Positions 16,537 through 26,100 of a DNA stretch of 62,936 bases are shown here, in pieces. The position numbers and the translations under genes were made by a program. This DNA is from Streptomyces aurantiacus JA 4570. GTDB taxonomy: Bacteria; Actinomycetota; Actinomycetes; Streptomycetales; Streptomycetaceae. Numbering within the stretch: position 1 is the first letter of the stretch; each line of letters begins with the position of its first letter. Location of the stretch: the NCBI RefSeq assembly GCF_000414115.1, contig NZ_AOPZ01000361.1:1-62936 (forward strand), written 5' to 3'. The notes beneath the pieces are model-generated. The model did no database searches. It was not told the DNA's origin and saw only the letters and a program-made list of their open reading frames with translations.

Positions 16537-16818
16537 CTACGGGGTGAGCGGGTCCTCGGGGTATCCGGCGGCCGGTCCGAGACCGACGGTGCGCGGCGGG
16601 GTCGCCGGGTCGAGTGCCTTCGGCAGCGTCGAGCCGGTACCGAGCACGCCGAGGCGGCCGGCGACCCACGACTTCGCGGACGCCAGGACGAGCGCGATCG
16701 GCGCCGCCCACCACATGGACACGCCGGCGAGGTCAGTTATCAGGACGCCGAGCGCGCCCTGTGCGCCGGTCCACAGCGCCCGCTCGGCGATGTCGAACCG
16801 CAGCTTGCTTCCGAACAT
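16537..16818 (-). CDS. Holin
   Basis: A protein of 93 residues with two close hydrophobic segments (LWTGAQGALGVLITDLAG and WWAAPIALVLASAKSWVAG) and a short charged N-terminus (MFGSKLRFDIAERA), the pattern of r1t-type holins of actinophages. It lies directly after the endolysin gene. It should form the membrane lesion that lets the endolysin reach the wall. Confidence 0.8.
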   Translation of the reverse strand: MFGSKLRFDIAERALWTGAQGALGVLITDLAGVSMWWAAPIALVLASAKSWVAGRLGVLGTGSTLPKALDPATPPRTVGLGPAAGYPEDPLTP

Positions 16819-16839
16819 GGGGTGATCTCCCTAGGGGTG

Positions 16840-17598
16840 TCAGATGACGTTGAAGCCATGGCGGGCGCCGAGTTTGGCGAGCGAGGACTTCCCGGGCACG
16901 CCGTCGGCGTCCTTGCCCGTGTAGGACCCGCCGGCCTTCGAGCGCTGCCACTTCGCGTACGCCTTGATCGACTCGGTGCCGAACGACCCATCGACCCACC
17001 GGGCGGCGAGCAGCCCCTCGGCGACGAGGGCGCGCTCGACGACCAGGACGGCCGCCTTGTGGGTGGTGGCGCCCTGCGGGGCGGCCGGGTCACGGCGCGC
17101 GGCCGCGGCCACGTCGGCGACCTTCACCTTCCGGCCAGTGGCGGCCGCCTTGTACTTGGGCCGTCCGTATCCGGTGATCGTCGAAGCGGTGCGCACACGG
17201 CGCGCGCACACGTCGGCGGTGTTGCCCTCGATCGTGTAGACGTATCGGCCGCTGACGCCCGTGACGATGCCGACGTGATCGATACGGGCGATGTCGTTGG
17301 TGCCGCCCCAGTCGAAGAACACGATGTCGCCGCGCCGGATACCGGCGACGTCGCTGTGCCACTGTCCGGCTGCCTTGAAGCGGGCGGCGTGCGCGACGGT
17401 GTACGCGTAGTCGGTTCCCAGGCACACGGTGTCGTGCTCGTCGGCGAGCACGGACCAGTACGTCACCGCAGCGTTGCACCACGCGAAGTTGCCCGCGTAG
17501 GCGCCGCCGTTGCGCTTGCGGTACCACCGTTGTATCGCGTTTGGCTCGCCGAGCCCGAGCGACTTCTCGGCGGCCGCGATCATCCGCTCGACGCTCAT
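16840..17598 (-). CDS. Endolysin: CHAP domain plus C-terminal peptidoglycan-binding-like domain
   Basis: A protein of 252 residues. The N-terminal CHAP-like amidase/peptidase has GNFAWCNAAVTYW (nucleophile Cys41), IRRGDIVFFDWGG and IDHVGIVTGV (His about 108), with an Asn in EGNTADV completing the site. The C-terminal about 70 residues (ALVAEGLLAARWVDGSFGTE, YAKWQRSKAGGSYTGKDADG) match a wall-binding domain of the PG-binding type. It lacks a signal peptide, so release needs the holin. Its start overlaps the stop of the previous small gene (ATGA). Confidence 0.92.
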   Translation of the reverse strand: MSVERMIAAAEKSLGLGEPNAIQRWYRKRNGGAYAGNFAWCNAAVTYWSVLADEHDTVCLGTDYAYTVAHAARFKAAGQWHSDVAGIRRGDIVFFDWGGTNDIARIDHVGIVTGVSGRYVYTIEGNTADVCARRVRTASTITGYGRPKYKAAATGRKVKVADVAAAARRDPAAPQGATTHKAAVLVVERALVAEGLLAARWVDGSFGTESIKAYAKWQRSKAGGSYTGKDADGVPGKSSLAKLGARHGFNVI

Positions 17599-17774
17599 GC
17601 GAGGTCACCGCCCGCTACGGCCACGTACGTGCCGGTCATGTCGGCAGCGCCGAACTCCGTTTCGAGCAGGTCGGTCTCGTCGGCGACGGTCGGGCCGTTG
17701 TCGGTCTCGACGAGCTGCTCGGCCTGTTCGTCCTGGTCGAGGTCGGCCTCGACCGGCCGGTCGGTGTCGCTCAT
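17595..17774 (-). CDS. Small acidic protein, 59 aa
   Basis: Very acidic (MSDTDRPVEADLDQDEQAEQ), with no recognised domain. AAAGGGG precedes the ATG and the stop overlaps the endolysin start. Its position between tail and lysis genes suggests an accessory virion or lysis role; the function is unknown. Confidence 0.65.
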   Translation of the reverse strand: MSDTDRPVEADLDQDEQAEQLVETDNGPTVADETDLLETEFGAADMTGTYVAVAGGDLA

Positions 17775-17802
17775 GGGTGAGCCCCTTTCTTGGGAATGAC
17801 GA

Positions 17803-17829
17803 ACGCCCCGGCCGGATGGCACGGGGCGT
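17803..17829 (-). terminator. Hairpin between tail and lysis modules
   Basis: ACGCCCCG (17803-17810) pairs with CGGGGCGT (17822-17829). It lies just after the stop of the tail-tip gene and could reduce read-through into the lysis genes. Confidence 0.6.
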
Positions 17830-17848
17830 GAAGTGAGGAACGGTCTTG

Positions 17849-19411
17849 TCAGAACCTGCGGATCTTCCGAAGGCGCTTGGCGTAGGTGCCGGTTCCGTTG
17901 AGAGTTGAGGGGCCGCCGAGGTCGCTGAACGTCGGGCCGGACACGACCTTGCGGGAACTGATGAACCGGTGGTTGCCGGACGGGTCCTGTCCGAGATAGA
18001 TGCCGTTGTGGTCGATCTGCCCCTCGACGGGCTCGCTTTGGTCCGCGTCGAACAGCACGACGTCGCCGGGGTGCATCCCGGCGAGCGGCGGCGGTACTCC
18101 CGTGGAGTCCTGAATCAGGACGCCCGGCCCCGATGGGCCGATGTCGCGGGTGCGGCGCGGCAGGTTGATGCCGTCAAAGTTCTGGTCGAACACCATGGGT
18201 ATGCCGAGGTGCCGGCCGTAGACGGTGCGGACGAAGCCCGAGCAGTCGAGGCAGCCGCTGACCGTGATCTCTCCGTGCGGGAAACCGCGGGTTTCGCCGT
18301 TGGGGTAGGTCCAGGGAACGCCGATGTAATCGTTCCAGTCGGAGAATTCAGACCGGGTGCCATCGGGTTTGAGAGGTCCGTACTGCGCCTCGCCGAACAC
18401 CTTCCTGCCGTCCAGCGCAGGTGACGTGACGGCGGGGGCCCCTGTGACGTACATCATCGCGTAGGCGAGCACGTCGGGTGTGCTGTCGGCGGACCAGGCG
18501 CGTACCCGGTTGGCGAGGCCGGTCGTCCACGTGCCGTTGAACGGGGCGTTGAGGACGCGCACCCACGTGTCGTGCGTGACGGTTGGCGGGTTCGCCCACA
18601 CCGCGGAGTCGACGGCGACCTCGTCCACGAGCGTGTTGAACGGCATCGCGGTCGAACCGGTCGACGCGAAGCTGCGGAGACCGACGCGGCCGGTCGGCAG
18701 CGCCGTGTCGGTCGCGGAGTGCAGCCACACGGACGGTTCGGCGGTGCCGTCGAGCCACGCTCGGCAGCGGACCGTTGACCCGGTGCGCTGGACACGGATG
18801 TGCCACCACTGCCCGGCTGTGAAACCGCTGCCCACGGTGGCAGCCGAGCCGAGCGTTGTCGTCGTCCCTCCCACGGTCTTCTCCAACGCCAACTGAACCG
18901 TGCCGGTGGTGTTGATGAGCAGCCGCGCCCGGTAGTGGTTCGAGCTGTCCACGTACCCGAACGTCATGGCGATGGAGGTCGTCGCCCCGGTCGCGGTCTT
19001 GCTGGCGGTGACCTTGCAGCTCGCCGAGACATCGGCGATATCACCGTCGTTGACCGACGCGTAGCGGCCCGTGTTGGCGGTGTCGTTGACGATGACGCCC
19101 TGCGAGCCGTCGACGCTGAACAGTGCGTCGCTACCGGCGAGGTTCAGCCATGTGCCACCGCCGGGCGACTGTCCCCATCCGCTGCTGACGGTCCGGGCGA
19201 AGCTGTCCACGAACGGCCGCTTCCGCTCCGTGAACGTCCGCCGCTGCCCTCGAACCGTGACTGTCTTCGCGCCTGCGGTGAACGTCGCCAAGAGGCCGGA
19301 ACCGTCGGAAACCTGCAGCATCTGCGGCGGGCCCGCCACCGGCTCCGCGGACAGCGCCCCGACCGGACGCGGATAGGCGTTCTGGTCATCGAGGACCATG
19401 AGCGGACTCAT
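17849..19411 (-). CDS. Tail-tip protein with LamG-like and NlpC/P60-like domains
   Basis: A protein of 520 residues. About residues 75-235 form a concanavalin/LamG-like beta-sandwich (ALFSVDGSQGVIVNDTANTG, GFTAGQWWHIRVQRTG), which could bind glycans. The C-terminal part has the NlpC/P60 signature: CLDCSGFVRTVYGRHLG (nucleophile Cys), MHPGDVVLFDAD and IDHNGIYLG (catalytic His). The role is cell-wall cleavage at DNA entry from the tail tip. The ATG shares one base with the previous TGA (TGATG). Confidence 0.8.
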   Translation of the reverse strand: MSPLMVLDDQNAYPRPVGALSAEPVAGPPQMLQVSDGSGLLATFTAGAKTVTVRGQRRTFTERKRPFVDSFARTVSSGWGQSPGGGTWLNLAGSDALFSVDGSQGVIVNDTANTGRYASVNDGDIADVSASCKVTASKTATGATTSIAMTFGYVDSSNHYRARLLINTTGTVQLALEKTVGGTTTTLGSAATVGSGFTAGQWWHIRVQRTGSTVRCRAWLDGTAEPSVWLHSATDTALPTGRVGLRSFASTGSTAMPFNTLVDEVAVDSAVWANPPTVTHDTWVRVLNAPFNGTWTTGLANRVRAWSADSTPDVLAYAMMYVTGAPAVTSPALDGRKVFGEAQYGPLKPDGTRSEFSDWNDYIGVPWTYPNGETRGFPHGEITVSGCLDCSGFVRTVYGRHLGIPMVFDQNFDGINLPRRTRDIGPSGPGVLIQDSTGVPPPLAGMHPGDVVLFDADQSEPVEGQIDHNGIYLGQDPSGNHRFISSRKVVSGPTFSDLGGPSTLNGTGTYAKRLRKIRRF

Positions 19412-20016
19412 CACACCCCCTGCACATCGATCTGCACGGTCACCGCGGTCACCTCGCCGCTCACGGCGCGCACGGCCACGGCGAGGGAGTCCCCGGCCGC
19501 CATGGCTTCGCCCTGCACGGCCGGACCGGTCAGCCACGTGTCGGCCGTGGACAGCGACAGATCCGTCGCCAGTAGATCCGCGCCGTTCTTCTGCGCGTTG
19601 ACCGTCGCCCCGGTGCCGCCCTGCCGGTATCCGTGCACGGCGGACACGACGCACGCCCGCGGTGCCCGCCACACGACGTAGGCGGCGGGCCCGGTCGGCG
19701 CGGCGAAGACGAGCCCCTTGGATGTGCCGGCGCCCCCGGTGCCGCGCGCGGTGATCCATACCCGAGTGGTGCCGCCGGCGTCCGCCCACATGCCGGTGAC
19801 GCCCTCCGGCCCCTGAAACTCGGGGATCGCCCCGGACGCGTCCGTCACTACCTGGGACGTGGCCGCGCCGGTCTCGGCCAGGAGATCGGTGTACCAGGTG
19901 CCGCCCGTGGGAGAGTCCCAGAACGTCACCGCCACGCCAGGCGCCACACCCCAAATGCCGTCTTGCGGCTGCACCACGAAGTCGGCGACGCTCGCGCCGA
20001 ATTGGTACCGCGCCAT
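19411..20016 (-). CDS. Minor tail protein
   Basis: A protein of 201 residues with an N-terminal segment like phage tail-fibre attachment regions (FGASVADFVVQPQDGIWGVA, GVAVTFWDSPTGGTWYTDLL) and a C-terminal beta-sandwich (AAYVVWRAPRACVVSAVHGY). It lies between two tail genes, two bases from one and overlapping the next. It probably decorates the tail tip. The exact role is unknown. Confidence 0.65.
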   Translation of the reverse strand: MARYQFGASVADFVVQPQDGIWGVAPGVAVTFWDSPTGGTWYTDLLAETGAATSQVVTDASGAIPEFQGPEGVTGMWADAGGTTRVWITARGTGGAGTSKGLVFAAPTGPAAYVVWRAPRACVVSAVHGYRQGGTGATVNAQKNGADLLATDLSLSTADTWLTGPAVQGEAMAAGDSLAVAVRAVSGEVTAVTVQIDVQGV

Positions 20017-20017
20017 G

Positions 20018-20959
20018 TCAGTCCACCACCCAACTCACGTCACCGGGCAGTACGTCGTCGGCGTTGGTTATGTCCGGTTTCTGTGTCAGCCACGCTTGCC
20101 CCGGTCGCGTGGAGTGGTTGGCGGGATAGATCGTGATGCGGCTGATCTTCGCGCCGGTGATGTAGCCGATCGAGTAGACGTTGCGGTTGGGGTGGCGGTA
20201 TGCCGCCGGGACGAGCACGGGCAGGCGGGAGTCGGCGGGCCCGGACAGGTTGCCGCCGGTGCGGGAGAACTGCCCGAGGCGCAGGTTCACGGTTCCGTTC
20301 CGCTCTTCCAGGATGGGGGCGACGACGACCGACCATGACGGGACGTTGGCGTCTGCCTCGATCGCGCCGCTGTCCGAGAACACCGTGCGCCACGCGGCGC
20401 CGGTGTACACGCGCAGCCGGTCGGTGTCGACCTCGTACCGCACCTCGCCGCGCTGCGGGTTCGGGTCGTACCACTTCGAGTCGACCGGCCGGATCCGCGT
20501 ACCGACGTAGCGCTCGTTGCGGGCCACGGTGACCGAGTTCGCTCCGTTCGGCACGGTGACCGTGGCGAGCAGCACCTCGTACACGCCGACATCGCCGGTC
20601 TGCTGTGTCAGCATCGGCGGGCCCGAGCCGGGCACCCCCTGCTTGACGATGGCGCGGACCGTCCACGTAGCCCGGTCAAGGCGCAGCACGATGCGGTCGG
20701 TTCGGGTCTGCCCGGACAGATTCGGGCTGATCGGCAGGTTCACGGTCGTGGTGCCCGAGGTCCACGCGTGCCCGCGCACACTGCCGTAGACGGCCGCGCG
20801 CACATTGACCGACAAGCCGGTGCCTGCCGTCACGACCGCCGGGTCGGCCGGTGTGCCGTATACGCCGTCACCGCTGAACGCCGCGGCGATCTTCTCGTAC
20901 TCGGTGTCAGTGACCGCGCGGGCATTGTGTGCCGGTGACGGCCACGAGTCCTGAGCCAC
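20018..20959 (-). CDS. Minor tail / baseplate protein
   Basis: A protein of 313 residues. The N-terminal half resembles actinophage receptor-binding or baseplate proteins (AFSGDGVYGTPADPAVVTAG, GTTTVNLPISPNLSGQTRTD); the C-terminal half is beta-rich. The GTG is supported by AAGGAGG 5 bases upstream. It follows the Gp37-like hub gene by 14 bases. Probable tail-tip component. Confidence 0.7.
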   Translation of the reverse strand: MAQDSWPSPAHNARAVTDTEYEKIAAAFSGDGVYGTPADPAVVTAGTGLSVNVRAAVYGSVRGHAWTSGTTTVNLPISPNLSGQTRTDRIVLRLDRATWTVRAIVKQGVPGSGPPMLTQQTGDVGVYEVLLATVTVPNGANSVTVARNERYVGTRIRPVDSKWYDPNPQRGEVRYEVDTDRLRVYTGAAWRTVFSDSGAIEADANVPSWSVVVAPILEERNGTVNLRLGQFSRTGGNLSGPADSRLPVLVPAAYRHPNRNVYSIGYITGAKISRITIYPANHSTRPGQAWLTQKPDITNADDVLPGDVSWVVD

Positions 20960-20973
20960 GGGCACCTCCTTCG

Positions 20974-22134
20974 CTATCGGGTTTCGAGTCGGCCGAGGCG
21001 GCGGGCGAGCGTGCGCAGGGTCTTGACCGTGGCGGGGTCGGTGGTTGCCTCCGGTGACCCGACCAGGGTCGTGACGACCTCGCCCGCGTCCGGGGTGGCC
21101 TGCAGGTGGATGGAGCGGACGAGGTCGGCGACCTCGACGCCGAACGGAAGCGCCACGGTGACCCGGTCGCCGAGGTCGAATTCGCGGCCGGCCTTGAGAT
21201 CGGGGGTGTCCACGGTGACCGTCGCGAGTTCGACGGGGGCGGCGCCGCCTGCGATCTCCCCGTTCCCGGCCTGCGTGAGCTCGCCGTCGGTGTCGGTCTG
21301 CGCCGAGCCGTCGACGTACCGCTCGACCCGCCACCACGAGGCGGCGGCCGCGGGGTCGGCGACCTGCACGTAGGTGCGTCCCGTGGTGCCGATGTCCGGC
21401 TCGGTTCCGGCGATCAGCGCGTGCGTGACGGTCGGCGCGCTGCGCTTGAACTGGATGGACCGCAGGTTGCCGATCCCGATGCTGAACCGGGCGGTCGCCG
21501 TGAGGTCGCGGGGCGCGTAGCAGCCGAACAGGATCTGTCCGGCCGCCTGCCCCGTGCGAAACCCGATCTTCCCGCCGTCCAGCGCGATGCGCCTGCAGAC
21601 GTCGAGCAGCGGCTCGAACCGCGTCTTCAGCGTCGTCGAAGTGCCCACGCCCGCCGCGGTGTCGAGCGTCAGGCGCGGGATGCGCCGCTCGGGGCGCGCG
21701 CCGGCCCCGCAGTTCTCGCCGACCAGGGTCCGAATGACCGTTTCCGCGTTGGTGGCGGCGAGCTGCCGGTAGGTGTTGGCGGGCTGTGCCGTCCACGCGT
21801 CGGCCGGTGTCGGCCACGTGATGTACCCGGCCACCGTGGCGAGGTCGTCCGTGAAGGTGACCGTCACCCTGCCCCAACCGGGGTCCTCGGTGACCGACCA
21901 CGAGAAATCGGTCGGGATCTCCAGCGGACCAGCCATCCACACCGCCCCGTCGCGGATGATGACCAGCCGGGCGCCGGGCTGCAGTTGGGCCATGACGTCC
22001 GGCCGGGCGGGAAGCTCGACGCTGCCCGAGCCCGGCTCGTTGAACCGCCGCGTGCAGTCGAGGCTCGTCCAGCCGTCGAGCGGGTCACCCTGCACGGCGA
22101 GGTTCTTGTCGGTGATGAGTAGCTGTACGGCCAC
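20974..22134 (-). CDS. Gp37-like tail hub protein (siphovirus ReqiPepy6 family)
   Basis: A protein of 386 residues starting MAVQLLITDKNLAVQGDPLD, with DCTRRFNEPGSGSVELPA, a tail-hub-like N-terminal domain, and EFDLGDRVTVALPFGVEVADL near the end, typical of siphovirus ReqiPepy6 Gp37-like proteins. These act as the tail-associated hub or baseplate base. It lies directly after the distal tail protein gene in the usual siphovirus order. Confidence 0.8.
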   Translation of the reverse strand: MAVQLLITDKNLAVQGDPLDGWTSLDCTRRFNEPGSGSVELPARPDVMAQLQPGARLVIIRDGAVWMAGPLEIPTDFSWSVTEDPGWGRVTVTFTDDLATVAGYITWPTPADAWTAQPANTYRQLAATNAETVIRTLVGENCGAGARPERRIPRLTLDTAAGVGTSTTLKTRFEPLLDVCRRIALDGGKIGFRTGQAAGQILFGCYAPRDLTATARFSIGIGNLRSIQFKRSAPTVTHALIAGTEPDIGTTGRTYVQVADPAAAASWWRVERYVDGSAQTDTDGELTQAGNGEIAGGAAPVELATVTVDTPDLKAGREFDLGDRVTVALPFGVEVADLVRSIHLQATPDAGEVVTTLVGSPEATTDPATVKTLRTLARRLGRLETR

Positions 22135-22157
22135 CGGCCCGCACCCCTCCCTCGCGA

Positions 22158-23111
22158 TCAGGCGGTCTCGTACCGGGGGCTGAAAGCCAGGTCAACCGCG
22201 CTGCCGGGGCCGGACCCGTCGAGCTGGAACGTCACCGGGTTGTCCCCGGGTGACAGCCCCCACAGCACCGCGCCGGGCCAGTTGAGCCCCGCGGTCCAGC
22301 TGCCGCCGTCCTGGTAGCGCACGGCGGGCGGATCGGTAGCGATCGTGACCCGCTCGCCGGCGAGTAGGTTGCCGTGCCCGGTCGCCGCCGGGTTGAGCGA
22401 GAACGACTCGCCCGTTCCGTCGTGCGTGAACGTGATCAGCGACGCCGGGCCCGTGACCGTCCACTTCGGCCACACGACCACATCCCCCGGGTTCCGGAGC
22501 GTGGTCGCCCCGAGCACCTGCGACGACGAGACGCTCGGGTAGGGCACAAGGAAGTCGACGAGCGCGCCGGTCTCACGGTGCACGGACACCTCGACCGGGT
22601 CGATCCAATAGGGGTCCTCGCACCACAGGGTGATCACGGCGGAGTCCGAGACGATCCCGGACCCCTTCGATCCGCGCCCCTCGAACCCCTCTTGATAGTG
22701 CACGGCGATCCGCCTGCGAGTGCCGTCCGGCCGCGCGATCTCCAGCCATCCGGGCCCCTCGCGCAGCGTGCGCGTGAACGCCGATGCGAGCGCCCGCCAC
22801 CGGCCGACGAACTCGACGTGATCCCCGCCGTACACGTACAGCGGCCACACGATCGCCCGCGGCTGCGGCTGCGCGTACCGCAGCCGGGCGCCGCCGCGCG
22901 GGTGCGCGTCCGTCGTGAGCGTGTATGGCGCCGCGCCGAGCCCCGAGACGCCGTCGGCGAGCGTGAACCACCCGGCCGCCTCGTCCATCAACGGCCACAC
23001 GGTCCAGGAAGGATCGGTGTACGAGGCGACGGCGAGCCCGACCTCGGGCAGCGGAACCGGTGTGCCGCCCGGATCGGGCGGGTCGACAGCCGGTGCGGTG
23101 ATCAGGGGCAT
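22158..23111 (-). CDS. Distal tail protein (Dit-like)
   Basis: A protein of 317 residues located between tape measure and hub, the usual Dit position. The N-terminal part has LYVYGGDHVEFVGRWRALAS and the C-terminal galectin-like half includes NPGDVVVWPKWTVTGP, a pattern of phage distal tail proteins. The ATG directly follows the native TAG stop of the tape measure gene (23112-23114). Confidence 0.8.
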   Translation of the reverse strand: MPLITAPAVDPPDPGGTPVPLPEVGLAVASYTDPSWTVWPLMDEAAGWFTLADGVSGLGAAPYTLTTDAHPRGGARLRYAQPQPRAIVWPLYVYGGDHVEFVGRWRALASAFTRTLREGPGWLEIARPDGTRRRIAVHYQEGFEGRGSKGSGIVSDSAVITLWCEDPYWIDPVEVSVHRETGALVDFLVPYPSVSSSQVLGATTLRNPGDVVVWPKWTVTGPASLITFTHDGTGESFSLNPAATGHGNLLAGERVTIATDPPAVRYQDGGSWTAGLNWPGAVLWGLSPGDNPVTFQLDGSGPGSAVDLAFSPRYETA

Positions 23112-26100
23112 CTAACGGGGCCTCCCCACCCGAGCGAGGGCGTCCTGCCCCCCCCCGAGCGAGGGCGTCCTGCCGCCGCTGCAGCAGCTCCAGGTCGCGC
23201 ACGCTCATGTCGAGCGTGCGCGGATACACGTTGTACGTGGTGCCGCCCGGCTGCCCGCCGGCCTGCGCGGCGGCGCGCACCGCCTCAGCCGTCGGCACGA
23301 CGGGCGGGATCGCCGCGCGGCCAAGCCGCTTCGCGCCCGCCCGCACCGCGGCGAGCGACTTGTCGGTGCCGACGACGACGCCCGCGCCGACCATCTCGCC
23401 GACCTCCTCGGTCTCACGGCTCGGGGACCGGATCTTGAGCCGCTTGCGGATCGAGTCGACGAGGGCGTCGCCGAGCTTGTCCATCTGCTTCTGCAGGGCC
23501 TTTTCCTGCGCGCGCAGACCAGCGAGGAAACCGTCGCCCGCACGCTTGCCGCTGTCGTACATCGCGTCGGCCATCGTGTTTCCGTACGACGTCGACAGCT
23601 TCGCGCCGCTCTTGGCAAGAGAGTTGATCTTCTTGATGTCGCCCGCGGACGCCCCGGAGATGAGCTGTGCGAGCCCGCTGTCGGGCCCGGCGGCGACCAT
23701 CTGCTGAATGACGGACTGGTCGACCCCCTTCTTCTGCGCCGTCTTGATCAGCCCTTGGAACTTCGAGAGCGATGACTGCCGCGTCTTCATGCCCGAGATC
23801 AGATCGCCGACCGTGGCGATCTTCCCGCCGTTGATGTTCGTCAGCCCGAGGTAATCCTTCGCGCTCTGCCGCTGGTCGACCGCCGCCTGCCGCGCGGTCG
23901 CGAGCGTTGAGGCGACGGTCTCGCGCCTTCGCGCGAGCCCCTGCAGCTTGGCCGACGTCCGGCCGACCTTGTCGGCGAGCCCGCGGCCCGCCTTGCCGGT
24001 CTTCCGCAGGTCGTCGGCGAGGCTCTTCGCCGCCCGCGCGATATCGCTCGCCGATCCGGTCAGGCTCTTCGTGAAGCCTTTGAGGTCGCCGGGCAGTTCC
24101 CGGCGTGCCTTGATCTCGGTGGGCGAACGGTAGGTGCCCGTCAGCCTCGTGCCCTTCGCGAACCCGCGTACGGCGCCGAGCCCGGCCGCCATGCCGAGCG
24201 AGGTGCGGTGATCGTAAACGGTCTCGCCGCCCTTGAACCGGACGAGTTCAGGACCGGCCTCGCCCACCCACGCGAGTTCGCCCGGCCGAGGCGACCCGCC
24301 GCGCGCGTACCCGCCGGGGCGGTTGTACGCCGAGGCGAGCGAGCCGTACCTCGACAACGCGTACCGCATCGACGCGTAGATATTGGCGAGCGGGTCCCAG
24401 ATGCCGCGGCCGCGGAGCTTACCCGCGTACGCGGCGAACGTCGGGCCGATGACCTGCATCAAGCCCTTCGACGGCGTGCCGTTCTTGGCGTTGATGTCCG
24501 AATTGTTGATCGCGCGCGGATTGCCGGCCGACTCCTGGTTCATCCGGCGCAGCGTGATCCCGAGCAGACTCGCCGGCTGCCCGACGAGCTTGAGCGCCTG
24601 CAGTACCACCGACGACCAGCGCTTGACGCCCGAGCCGCCGATGTCACCCCCGCCGCCAGAGCCGAACAGACTCTTCGCCTTACTGACGACCTTGTCTTTG
24701 AGACCGCCGATCATCTTGACCGGCAGCTTCCCGATCGCCTGCGCCCACCTCGACTGACCGACCTTCGCGATCTTGTCGCGGACCGGCTTGATCGCCTTGT
24801 CCCACATCTTCCCGGGATCGGTGAGCAGATCGAGACCGTCCATCACGGCCCCGCCGATCTTCTTCGCCTTGCCGACTCCCCAGTCGACGGCGTCGCCGCC
24901 CCACCCCTTGATGGTGCCGAGCACACCGCCGTCGGCCATGAGCTGAGTCCCGGCCGCCTCCCACAGCGACCGGGCCCGCCCGCGGTACCGCGGGTCAGTC
25001 GGGATGACGAATTCCGGGTACTGGCGCCGTCCTTCGCCGACGATCGCGGTCGGTTTGCTGACCTTCATCGGCGCGGCCGGCCCCCACGGGCCGACGGCCC
25101 CGCCCGCGGCGAGCAGCTTCGGGGCCTTCGGGAGCTTGCCGAGCCCGACGAATCCCGCGACCTTGTCCCACACGGCCTTGATGCCGTGCGTATAGACCAT
25201 GTCGATCACGAAATTCACGGGCCGTTTGGCGACGTCGTCGACCTCGCCCCACTGCTTGGCGATGCCGTCCTTCGCCGTCTTGAACGCCCCGGCGAACAGG
25301 CCGACGCCCCTCTTACCCGCGTCGAACGCAGGCTTCAGCCCCTTGGTCCACAAGAAGGACGCGGCCGAACCGATCCCGTCGAACGCCGGCTTGATCGCCG
25401 AGCGGTACAGCGCCGTCCCGGCCGCGCCCATGGTGCGAAACGCCGTCTTGACCCCGGCGGCGACCGGCTTGACGGACGAGCCGAGCAGCCACGACAGCAC
25501 GGACCCGATCCCGCGGGCCGCCGGCGCGATCGCCGACCGGTACAGCCACGACCCGGCCGCGCCCATCGCGCGGAACGCGGCGACCGACCCGGCGGCCGCA
25601 GGACGCAGCGCGGTGTTGTAGAGCCACCTGCCGAGCGCTCCGATCGCGCGGAACGCCGGGCCGATCGCGGTGTTCCACAGCCACCCGATCACCAGGCCGA
25701 ACGTGCGGAAAGCGATCACGAGCGGCGCGACCACGACGACCGCGAGGATCGTGAACAGCACCTTGCCCGCCGTGCCGATCGCGCTGAACGTCGGCGACAA
25801 GACGCTCTGCCACAGCCACACGGCCGCCGCGCCCACGGCCCGAAAGCCGGTCTGGACGATGTTGCGGAACGTTTCGCTGCGGGTGTAGGCGACGATGAGC
25901 AGCGCCGCGAGCGCCGCGACACCTGTGATGATCAACCCGACCGGGTTCGCGGACATGACCGCGTTGAGCGCCGCCTGAGCGATTGTGTAACCGCGGGTGA
26001 CGGCCGCTGTCGTGAGGATGACGGCCCGGTAGGCGGAGAACGCGACAGTCGTCGCGGCCGTCGCGATCGCCGAGGCACCCATGGTGACGGCGAGCCCGCC

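Noticed and set aside
22573..23111. C-terminal extension of the tape measure protein through the Dit gene
   Set aside because: Created by the frameshifting duplication at 23129-23174; the Dit gene in the proper frame has a start, a stop and family motifs.
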